64,000 nt of DNA, from assembly GCF_025195085.2 (NCBI RefSeq), contig NZ_JANAVY020000001.1, forward strand, positions 744,001 through 808,000. The letters run 5' to 3'. Made by a program: the position numbers and the translations under genes. Source of the DNA: Vibrio intestinalis (GTDB lineage: Bacteria > Pseudomonadota > Gammaproteobacteria > Enterobacterales > Vibrionaceae). The notes beneath the pieces are model-generated. The model saw only the letters and a list, made by a program, of their open reading frames with translations, did not search any database and was not told the DNA's origin. How positions within the stretch are numbered: position 1 is the stretch's first letter; the number at the start of each line of letters is the position of its first letter. Positions 7,628-15,349 of the stretch are shown here, piece by piece.

Positions 7628-10567
7628 TTAACTCTCGGTTTGGGTAATTTTATCTAACTGCTGATAGTACTTTTGATAGCGTTCAGGCAACTGCTCCAAA
7701 GCAGGAGCATGACTCAGCCATTGCTTATATTGCTCTATGCTTTGTATGGTTGGATTTACTCTTAAAGTTAACCCAAACTGAAACAACATATTTTTAACTG
7801 CGTGAACGTTGTTGGGCTGCTCTTCATAGTGGTACATCTTAGCTTGGGTGATTAAACCATCGAGAGCAATCTTGGGCTGCTTTTTGCGCCCAAATAAAAA
7901 GTAGATCTCACTCATTGCATCGTTTCTCAGAGGGAACGGCAAGTCATGAAACTCTCGCTGGCGAGAGTACATCTGTTCAATATCCCCTATGTATGGCATT
8001 GCCTCGCTCGATTCACCAGCCAAAATTCGCAAATAAGCGACGAGCAAATTAGTCTCTAACGGCTTTTGTGTCACCTGCTCTACATGGCTTTCTAGCGCAG
8101 GCCAATCTTGCTCCGCCATGGCATTAAACATGTGGTAGCTAGAGTGAAAGTAATAGTTTTTAGTGTCATCTAGGTTATCGGTGAATGCCAATAAATACTC
8201 TGCCTGCCTCGCTTTAAAATTCATCAGCTCTTGTGTCGTTTTTGCTATCGCACCTCGGTCTCGCTCAAGCACCGCAATCATAAATTCTGCGTTCAAAGTG
8301 CCGCTTTGGGTCAATTCCAGATCTTGAGTGATCTCCGGCAAATAACGCATCTGTAATATTTGCTTCGCCTTTTGAGTCATACCCAACTGCAGCGCATTTT
8401 CCATTTGAGCGTTAATTGCCATGAGTAAAGGTGCCGAGCTACTTTTATAGCTATCCACTATATTTTGCATAAACCTTTCCAGCTCTTTCTCGCTGGTTGG
8501 GTAATCTTGCGTAGTAAAGCGGTCCATGGTCGTCTGCGTCATTTTGAGCAACGCGGTAGGCTCCATGTCCGTCACGTCTCCTAACCCAATAACCATGTCA
8601 GTTGCTAGGTTGCTCTCTTCACTCGTTTTCGCCACACTTTGCGCGATAAAAGATAATTTGTGGCGCTGGCTAACAGAAAGAGAATCTTGCTTAGCAACTA
8701 ACTCAAACGCTCGATCACGGATAATATCAGGCTTTTCATCACCATATGCCCCCGACATAAATGTCGTCAATATGACATTATTGGCTTGGCTCATCGAGTA
8801 AACTTGCAGATAATTTAATTGCTGATCGATGGTCTGCGCTTGCCATTGTTTGGTTCGAGCAAATTGCGCCACTTTATTGAGAATCCAATTGATTCGATTA
8901 CGTTGTTGCTGCTTATCAAACGGTCGAATAACACCAAGTGCATCATAGGCCACCAGCCATTCGTCGCGGGTTAGCGTTTCGTCGTCAAGTTTGCTCAGGT
9001 AGTACTCAAGCTTAGCGTGGTCGTGTTCGACCGCTTCAATCTCGTCTGGGTTATCATACAAATACTTCTGCTGATCGTAGCTACCACCTAACATGTAATT
9101 GGTTTTTAAATGTTGCGCCCCCGCGAGTCGAAACCCCCATTGATCAACCGACCTTTGCTGAGACTTACTCAACGACGCTTCTTTTATCGCACTTAGGACT
9201 TGGGCAGCTAAATCCACTTGCTGAGTATCAAACAGCCCCGAAATCAATGTTACACCTGTGGCAAATAGCGCATCTGGCTCAAGCGATTGATAACCACTTA
9301 GCCACTCTTCTGCCGCCGACTGGTACATTTTATCGACGGTTTGTGATTTGTAGTAATAGCTTAAAGACGGCAAATTATTGCTGAGTGTTTTTTCCATCTG
9401 CGCGATGATCTGTTCACTGGAACGCTGCTTTTTTTGCAAGATGATGTTGTTGCGTACAATCAAGGTCGCAACCACACACAAGCTGGCGATGGCGACGGCA
9501 TAGGTTCCGATACGCCAAGGGTGTCTTCGACAATATTTGCTAAAGCGATAGATAGCATCCTTGCGATATGGCGTGACTGGGTAGCCATCATGTAAGCGGC
9601 TCACATCCGCTAGCAAGTCTGCCGCTGAGTAGTAACGGTGTAGCGGATCATGTTGGGTCGCTTTAGCAACTATCGCCGCTAACTCTTTGCGTTGAAGTTT
9701 ACTTAATAGAGGTGACTCGTCATTACATGACTGGTAAATCGCTTCAATAATGCGGCCTAACGAAAAGACATCCGACTGAGAATAACTCCAGCGACCTTCG
9801 ATTTGCTCCGGAGACGACCACTGCTTTGAGTACCCGCGAATATAAGCCTGCTCTCCCGATTGCAGCTGAGATTCTTCAATTCGCTTTGCGAGGCCAAGAT
9901 CAATGATGCGAACGCTATTGTCTGGCGTAATAAGAATATTTTGTGGCTTAAGATCACCATGGAAAATATGTCGTGAGTGTGCGTATCGCATGGCGCGCAA
10001 AATCTGCATCACGACTTCTGTTTTGTCGCTAATTTCAGGCTGGTACCGACACCAATCATCCAGTGTCACTCCATCAATATACTCCATCACGATACAAGCT
10101 AAGCCTGAAACCTGAGCCACACCAAACACTCGACAAATATGCGGATGGTCTAACTCAATCAAACTGGATGCTTCACGGAAAAAATACTTTTCCATTTGCT
10201 TGGCACTGATCACTTCACTGCGTAGCACTTTAATCGCCGCATAGTGAGAGCGACTTTCACCATCGGAGTTGGAGACGACTTGCTCACCACGATAGATCCG
10301 CCCCATGCCGCCTGAATCAGAAATCAGGTCAACAATCTTAAACCCCATCACTTCACTGCCAACGATGGATTCATCAGCGGTAGCAAAGGAAACATAATTC
10401 CCTAGTTCCACCTCCTCTTGATCGACATCCACTTCAAGCATACTAGCGAGATCGGCCGCTAACATAGGGTCTAATTGTGCAATCTCAGCTAAGCGTTGCT
10501 TTTGCTGCTCTGGTGTTGCATCCAGCAACTCCAAATACAGATCTGTCGCATCTAAGGAATGGGGCAT
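7628..10567 (-). CDS. Transmembrane Ser/Thr protein kinase with large C-terminal sensor-like domain
   Basis: This 979-residue protein has a eukaryotic-type kinase domain at about residues 75-330: a Gly-rich loop (DSGGMGRIYRG, 85-95), VAIK-type lysine K113, HGDLKPQN with catalytic D205, N210, a DLG metal motif (D223, in place of DFG) and SPE (252-254). The residue before the catalytic Asp is Gly, so it is a non-RD kinase. One membrane span lies at about 353-373. The remaining 600 residues are helical and TPR-like by eye, and would be periplasmic. The first 70 residues are an acidic domain often seen in kinases paired with ECF factors. It follows the sigma-factor gene by 6 bases, so the two form an operon and presumably a signalling pair. 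Confidence 0.9.
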   Translation of the reverse strand: MPHSLDATDLYLELLDATPEQQKQRLAEIAQLDPMLAADLASMLEVDVDQEEVELGNYVSFATADESIVGSEVMGFKIVDLISDSGGMGRIYRGEQVVSNSDGESRSHYAAIKVLRSEVISAKQMEKYFFREASSLIELDHPHICRVFGVAQVSGLACIVMEYIDGVTLDDWCRYQPEISDKTEVVMQILRAMRYAHSRHIFHGDLKPQNILITPDNSVRIIDLGLAKRIEESQLQSGEQAYIRGYSKQWSSPEQIEGRWSYSQSDVFSLGRIIEAIYQSCNDESPLLSKLQRKELAAIVAKATQHDPLHRYYSAADLLADVSRLHDGYPVTPYRKDAIYRFSKYCRRHPWRIGTYAVAIASLCVVATLIVRNNIILQKKQRSSEQIIAQMEKTLSNNLPSLSYYYKSQTVDKMYQSAAEEWLSGYQSLEPDALFATGVTLISGLFDTQQVDLAAQVLSAIKEASLSKSQQRSVDQWGFRLAGAQHLKTNYMLGGSYDQQKYLYDNPDEIEAVEHDHAKLEYYLSKLDDETLTRDEWLVAYDALGVIRPFDKQQQRNRINWILNKVAQFARTKQWQAQTIDQQLNYLQVYSMSQANNVILTTFMSGAYGDEKPDIIRDRAFELVAKQDSLSVSQRHKLSFIAQSVAKTSEESNLATDMVIGLGDVTDMEPTALLKMTQTTMDRFTTQDYPTSEKELERFMQNIVDSYKSSSAPLLMAINAQMENALQLGMTQKAKQILQMRYLPEITQDLELTQSGTLNAEFMIAVLERDRGAIAKTTQELMNFKARQAEYLLAFTDNLDDTKNYYFHSSYHMFNAMAEQDWPALESHVEQVTQKPLETNLLVAYLRILAGESSEAMPYIGDIEQMYSRQREFHDLPFPLRNDAMSEIYFLFGRKKQPKIALDGLITQAKMYHYEEQPNNVHAVKNMLFQFGLTLRVNPTIQSIEQYKQWLSHAPALEQLPERYQKYYQQLDKITQTES

Positions 10568-10573
10568 AAAAAA

Positions 10574-11161
10574 CTATCTCAATCTCTTTTGCAGCCAAAC
10601 TTGGGCAAATTTCAAATCGTTATCTACCGTGCGCTTTGAAATATCAAGCAGCTCGGCTATTTGGCTATTGTTAGTAATGGTGAAATGCTTCATTTCGAAC
10701 ACTTCATATTGGCGCGGGTAACGCTCTCTCATCTCTTCTAATGCGAGATATAAATCTCGATTAAGTTCATGCTGGCTCGAAAAACTCGCCGGCATGGCTT
10801 CATCAACCTGTTCGATAAGTTGCGTTTTCTCTTCGTCTCCATCGGCAAGCTTGTAATGAGGAAGGCCAAACAATAGATGCCACACTGACACGCGAACGTA
10901 TTCGAAAAAGTCACGGCGACTTTCCATCGGTACTTCATCTTGTCGCCAGCGATGCAGCTTAATTACAGATTCATTAGCAAGCTCAGTAACCGAGCTATCT
11001 TGCAACAAGGTATCTGTTGGGCGCTTGGTTTGAGTCAGTTTCGCAACCACTGCTTTAATATCTGCGTAAACGTGTTTAAACAGCTCTTGGCTGGCTTGCT
11101 TATCTCGGCTTTGCCAACCGATCAACAATTGAGTTGCGTGCTCAATATCCTGTAATGACAT
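10574..11161 (-). CDS. ECF-type RNA polymerase sigma factor (kinase-linked family)
   Basis: This 195-residue sigma factor has region 2 at about residues 10-90 and a region 4 helix-turn-helix at the C terminus (NNSQIAELLDISKRTVDNDL). It resembles the ECF group that is encoded beside Ser/Thr kinases. The ATG at 11161 is chosen because AGGGA lies about 9 bases upstream and the sigma-2 fold begins right after it; the frame is open to 11320 but those 53 codons are polar and would overlap an upstream hairpin. Control is probably by the downstream kinase through phosphorylation rather than by an anti-sigma factor, since none is visible; that is inference. Confidence 0.82.
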   Translation of the reverse strand: MSLQDIEHATQLLIGWQSRDKQASQELFKHVYADIKAVVAKLTQTKRPTDTLLQDSSVTELANESVIKLHRWRQDEVPMESRRDFFEYVRVSVWHLLFGLPHYKLADGDEEKTQLIEQVDEAMPASFSSQHELNRDLYLALEEMRERYPRQYEVFEMKHFTITNNSQIAELLDISKRTVDNDLKFAQVWLQKRLR

Positions 11162-11286
11162 AATAGTGATCCCTATGAGTTCGTCGGGCTCTATCCTACA
11201 AGAATCTAGCGCTTTGCCATATTCAACCTGATCGGTTTTGTTAACTGTTTCCTTCATTCCGTTTGTTTTTCTCGCATGAAGAGTGG

Positions 11287-11311
11287 GCAGCGGTGAATTA
11301 TTCACCACTGC
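11287..11311 (-). promoter_or_regulatory. Hairpin between lipoprotein and sigma-factor genes
   Basis: GCAGCGGTGAA and TTCACCACTGC form an 11-bp stem with one mismatch-type pair and a TTA loop, 9 bases after the lipoprotein stop codon. No T run follows. It may be a partial terminator or mRNA-stability element setting the ratio of lipoprotein to sigma factor. Confidence 0.45.
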
Positions 11312-11319
11312 GCGTATCA

Positions 11320-13263
11320 TCAGTTAATTTGGAACACAAAGCGTGCATCCGTCCAACGGCTTGGATCAGTCGCACCTACTGAGTCATTGGCCGAAATATA
11401 GATTGGGTTACTGTCATATACTCTATTCGGTGTACCCGATACGTGCAGCACGCCATGCTGATCTATGGTGTAAGTCAGTCCAACATCCGAACCGCTTGGT
11501 TTGAGTGTGATAATGTCCCCTTCTGGGTCACTGTATAAGCCTGATACATCAATGGAGGTAGTAAGTGGCACATTAACAGTCAAAGACCATGCTGAGATTT
11601 CCGCCTCTACTTTGGAATACTCTACCCAATCCAATACTGGTTTGCCGTTACCGGCCACATTCACTTTGCCGTAAAGTTTAAAATCTGAAGTTTGTCCTTG
11701 CTCATCGATACCTAATACATCAATTGAAAAGCTTCCTTCACGAGTTGGCGTACCTTCAAAATGCACATGCTCATTCCCATCAATCCAACTCATCATGCCT
11801 TCAACGCCAAAGCCGCTAGTTTTAATAGCCACGTGGCCTTCATCACTAAATAGCCCAGAAGTATCGAAGCTTGATTTGATGTATACACCTTCCTGCCAAG
11901 CTAGGCTGGTTAACCAAGCTTGCATTTCAGTTGCCTTGTTTGGATTTAACACTGGTGGTAAATCGGCTGCAGGAGCGACCACTTGATAGCTCAGAGAAAC
12001 GGTAGCACTTTGCTCAAAGCCATCACTGCTCACTAACTCAATTTGATATTGGCCTATCTGTGTCGGAGTACCCTCTGCGATCAATTGTTCGCCCTGAATA
12101 CGCCAATCTAAACCCGCAGGCTTAGTGACAGACCCAATGCTATAACTGATATTGTCACCATCGGCATCGGTAAACAGTCCCGTCAATGGAAACGTTTGAT
12201 TAAACGCACTGTCTTGCACGATGCTCTGTTGATTCAACATCGCTTGTAGCTGACTTTTGACTTGCTCATTCAACTCTGGGGCATTGTTTTGGTCGCGTAC
12301 CGATAGAGTAAATGATGCAGCATGGGAACGCGCACCATGCTGGTCAATTGCCACGACAAACACGTCAAATGTACCAATCTTGTTTGGTGTGCCTAACAGC
12401 AGATTAGTTTGGTCGATGGATAAACCCAATGTCGTGTCTTCATTAGCGATGTCTAACTCGTAACTCAGCGAATCGCCATCTTGATCTTGAAACCACTCGG
12501 ACACATCCACCGCAGGATAGGGCAAACCAAGCCACGCGATTTGATCATCTGGCTGCATTACTTCAATCAAACTTGGTTTATGGTTAGCGGAAACTTGCAC
12601 AGAACCATCTTGGTTAACCGTTACCGTTGGGACGTAATCTTCATTGAAATCCGTATTTGGATCATTAACCACTGCTTGTACATCACTCACGATAGCCTCT
12701 ACTATCGCCGCTTGCTGATCGATGGTGCTGCTTTGATGATCAACTAACGTCTCACCTATCATTGCAATGGCTTGCGCCGAATCACTGCCTTGTTCAGCAA
12801 CTTGCAAATAATCTGCAAACACTAAGCTGCTATCAGCGCCCAGCGATGACATCATAGTCACGACGGTTTGTTTCGCATCTTCAAGTGATTGCCCCTGCAG
12901 CTGATAATCTGCCACCATATTGGAGTATGGTGAGACAACAAAACTATCCGCGGCCTTAAGTTCAAAACCTGCCGTCACCACTCCTCGACTCAAATCGACA
13001 GTTTCCCCTGCTATCGCGCGCACACAAATACCATCATTTAATTGCTGTTCAGTCAGTGAATATTGTCCTTGCTGATCGGTAACTCCAAGTTCGATCGTGC
13101 AATTATTTCCTGTCATTATCTTGGCATTAGAAAGATAGCCATCAATCGCAGTCAATGTGTGCATCTGCCCACCAAGCTCTGGCGCAGTATCACCACTAGT
13201 TGAGCTGCCATTGCAACCCACCAATGCCGTCGAAATTAAAATGGGTAATAGTAAAGGTCTCAT
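11320..13263 (-). CDS. Lipoprotein with Ig-like (He_PIG type) repeats
   Basis: The 647-residue precursor has a lipoprotein signal ending in LVGC (Cys17), so it is probably anchored to the outer membrane. After a linker comes a carboxypeptidase-regulatory-like beta domain (about 30-140) and a helical segment. About residues 235-647 hold four tandem Ig-like repeats, each with an acidic D-D-G-D or similar calcium-type motif and a GTPxxxGxF/Y signature (GTPNKIGTF, GTPTQIGQY, GTPTREGSF, GTPNRVY), as in the putative-Ig cadherin-like family. The ATG at 13263 has AGGAGA 7 bases upstream; an in-frame TTG at 13278 is less likely. It precedes the sigma-kinase pair and may be its signal input or its target. 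Confidence 0.82.
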   Translation of the reverse strand: MRPLLLPILISTALVGCNGSSTSGDTAPELGGQMHTLTAIDGYLSNAKIMTGNNCTIELGVTDQQGQYSLTEQQLNDGICVRAIAGETVDLSRGVVTAGFELKAADSFVVSPYSNMVADYQLQGQSLEDAKQTVVTMMSSLGADSSLVFADYLQVAEQGSDSAQAIAMIGETLVDHQSSTIDQQAAIVEAIVSDVQAVVNDPNTDFNEDYVPTVTVNQDGSVQVSANHKPSLIEVMQPDDQIAWLGLPYPAVDVSEWFQDQDGDSLSYELDIANEDTTLGLSIDQTNLLLGTPNKIGTFDVFVVAIDQHGARSHAASFTLSVRDQNNAPELNEQVKSQLQAMLNQQSIVQDSAFNQTFPLTGLFTDADGDNISYSIGSVTKPAGLDWRIQGEQLIAEGTPTQIGQYQIELVSSDGFEQSATVSLSYQVVAPAADLPPVLNPNKATEMQAWLTSLAWQEGVYIKSSFDTSGLFSDEGHVAIKTSGFGVEGMMSWIDGNEHVHFEGTPTREGSFSIDVLGIDEQGQTSDFKLYGKVNVAGNGKPVLDWVEYSKVEAEISAWSLTVNVPLTTSIDVSGLYSDPEGDIITLKPSGSDVGLTYTIDQHGVLHVSGTPNRVYDSNPIYISANDSVGATDPSRWTDARFVFQIN

Positions 13264-13473
13264 CAAAACTCTCCTCAAAATTTGATGAGATTAGAATGTC
13301 AGAGGTGCTGACAAGATTTTAGGTACGAAAGTTTAAAAGAGATGCGCAAACTATTTTCAGAAATTTTCAAAAATATAGTGCTCAGCTCATATCTACTAAC
13401 GTTTCACGAGACGTTTAACTGGATTCATGCCAAAGTAAACACTGCCTAAAAAACACGCACATAAGGACTGGCT

Positions 13474-14235
13474 ATGCGTTTGCTGATATTTACCGTTTTA
13501 GCGGTTTTTGCATCTCAAGTTAGCGCTGACTACAACAACCTGGCTTGGGTAAGCATTGATGACAAAGGAACCCGTGTTTACGACACCAATAACAGAATTA
13601 AACTGGCTATTGAAGATAACCGCTTTATCCCTCTCGCTTATGGCTCTCAATGGCAGGACTCTGCGCCCGAGCTTTTCTACGAAGTCGGCCAAATCAGCCA
13701 ATATGAACTCGATGCTTATGCATCGGCTAGTTTGGTTAAAGGCATTCAACAATTAGTGGCTGAGTTTAGCTGCGCGACTTATCGATTCAATCAGAAAAAG
13801 CCTCAGACCCGCTCATGCAATGGTAAAAGCTTCGACGATAGACAAAGAGAAGGAAAGCCGTTTCAAGGCGGTCAGTTTGTGAATAAGCGGATGTCTGTCA
13901 GTATTAACAGCGTTTCCAAAACACTGCCCAACCGCAGCTATGACATCTACTTGCCGAGTGCCAAAGAGAAGACTTTAAATAGCCTTTGGGGAGCGGTGCA
14001 TGAACTTGGTTCTTTCTTTGTTCGCCAGCGCGATAATAAAGACACAGTCTTGACCATCTATATTGATGCTTACCGATTAGACAAAGATTTAGAGCGCGGA
14101 AAACGCGTGTTGGAATCACCACAAGTTGTGTTTGTTGTGTTACCGCGCGCCTCAAAAATTGGTCGCCAGTCTAGCGAACAAGCTGCGGCTCAATACGCCC
14201 TGAGCGATGCGGTATTGATTGTGCCGTACTATTGA
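13474..14235 (+). CDS. Hypothetical secreted protein
   Basis: This 253-residue protein has a signal peptide (MRLLIFTVLAVFASQVSA, cut near residue 18). Two cysteines in the middle (in FSCATYRF and TRSCNG) could form a disulphide in the periplasm. The rest is mixed alpha/beta and matches no family I know. AAGGA lies 6 bases before the ATG. It is divergent from the Ig-repeat lipoprotein with about 210 bases between them and ends just before a terminator shared with yghU. Confidence 0.75.
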   Translation: MRLLIFTVLAVFASQVSADYNNLAWVSIDDKGTRVYDTNNRIKLAIEDNRFIPLAYGSQWQDSAPELFYEVGQISQYELDAYASASLVKGIQQLVAEFSCATYRFNQKKPQTRSCNGKSFDDRQREGKPFQGGQFVNKRMSVSINSVSKTLPNRSYDIYLPSAKEKTLNSLWGAVHELGSFFVRQRDNKDTVLTIYIDAYRLDKDLERGKRVLESPQVVFVVLPRASKIGRQSSEQAAAQYALSDAVLIVPYY

Positions 14236-14288
14236 TAGCGCCCACTACTACCTACTAAACCTATGCTAACCAGCGTAGGCTTAGCCAA

Positions 14289-14320
14289 TGAAAAACAGCC
14301 CTGTAATAAAGGGCTGTTTG
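14289..14320. terminator. Bidirectional terminator
   Basis: AAACAGCCCT (14293-14302) pairs with AGGGCTGTTT (14310-14319), flanked by A and T runs, between two convergent genes. Confidence 0.88.
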
Positions 14321-14330
14321 TTTCACTAAA

Positions 14331-15197
14331 TCACTTCAATATAGGGCGTTTAGACAACACCGCGTCAATATCCGCGGCGCTGTGGCGCTCTTCTAGTTGC
14401 TCCCACTCTTCACCCCAAGCTTTATTAACGATACGCCCGCGCTGAACCGCTTCACGTTGATCAATCTGTTTTGCCCAGCGCATTAGGTTTGGATAACTTT
14501 CTACATCTAAAAACTCGGCTGCGTCATACGCTCGGCCTAATACTAGGTTGCCATACCATGGCCACGTTGCAATGTCGGCGATGGTGTATTCATCACCGGA
14601 TAAGTAAGTGTTATCGGCTAAGTGTTTATCAAGCAAATCAAGCTGACGCTTGGTTTCCATCGTAAAGCGGTTAATTGGATATTCGAACTTCTCTGGCGCG
14701 TAAGCGTAAAAATGACCGAAACCACCACCTAGATAAGGTGCGCTGCCTTGCAGCCAAAACAGCCAGTTCATCATCTGCGTGCGTTTGGCAAAGTCTTGCG
14801 GGATCAATTGGCCGAACTTCTCTGCTAGATAAAGCAAAATATTGCCTGATTCAAAAACATTCAGTGGCGGCTGCTGTGAATGATCCACCAAAGCCGGAAT
14901 TTTTGAGTTGGGGTTGACGGCTACAAAGCCCGAAGAAAACTGGTCACCGTCACCAATACGAATCAAGTAAGCGTCATACTCAGCTTCAGTCACACCTAGC
15001 GCCAGTAGCTCCTCAAGCATGATGGTCACCTTCTGACCATTAGGCGTGCCCATAGAGTAAAGTTGTAATGAGTGCTCACCTACTGGCAGCGTTTTCTCAT
15101 GTCGTGAACCTGCGGTTGGGCGGTTGATGCTCGCCCATGTACCACCACTCTCGGTATCTTCTGTCCATACTTTAGGTGGCGTGTAATTGTCGGCCAT
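14331..15197 (-). CDS. yghU: Glutathione transferase family disulfide-bond oxidoreductase YghU
   Basis: This 288-residue protein belongs to the Nu-class glutathione transferases, which reduce disulphide-linked substrates and organic peroxides with glutathione in the cytoplasm. The N-terminal 45-residue extension (YTPPKVWTED...INRPTAG) and thioredoxin-fold start (LYSMGTPNGQKVTIMLEELL) are diagnostic of YghU; NSKIPALVD and ESGNILLYLAEK are the glutathione-binding loop and helix. The all-helical C-terminal domain contains YTIADIATWPW. AAGGAAG lies upstream of the start. It stands alone between terminators. Confidence 0.93.
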   Translation of the reverse strand: MADNYTPPKVWTEDTESGGTWASINRPTAGSRHEKTLPVGEHSLQLYSMGTPNGQKVTIMLEELLALGVTEAEYDAYLIRIGDGDQFSSGFVAVNPNSKIPALVDHSQQPPLNVFESGNILLYLAEKFGQLIPQDFAKRTQMMNWLFWLQGSAPYLGGGFGHFYAYAPEKFEYPINRFTMETKRQLDLLDKHLADNTYLSGDEYTIADIATWPWYGNLVLGRAYDAAEFLDVESYPNLMRWAKQIDQREAVQRGRIVNKAWGEEWEQLEERHSAADIDAVLSKRPILK

Positions 15198-15316
15198 AAC
15201 TCTTCCTTATTAGTTTTACTTTCTATTTTTATACCTTAGTTGATCTTGTGTCTTTAAATAGGAAAAACAACGCCTAATGTGAAAATTATCACTACGCATT
15301 TTTTAGCGCGCTCAAT

Positions 15317-15346
15317 AAAAAAGCCCCTACTTTTCAGTAGGGGCTT
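15317..15346 (-). terminator. Terminator of the FtsK/WXG-like operon
   Basis: AAGCCCCTAC (15321-15330) pairs with GTAGGGGCTT (15337-15346), followed on the minus strand by a T run. It lies directly after the stop codon of the last operon gene. Confidence 0.9.
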
Positions 15347-15349
15347 AAG

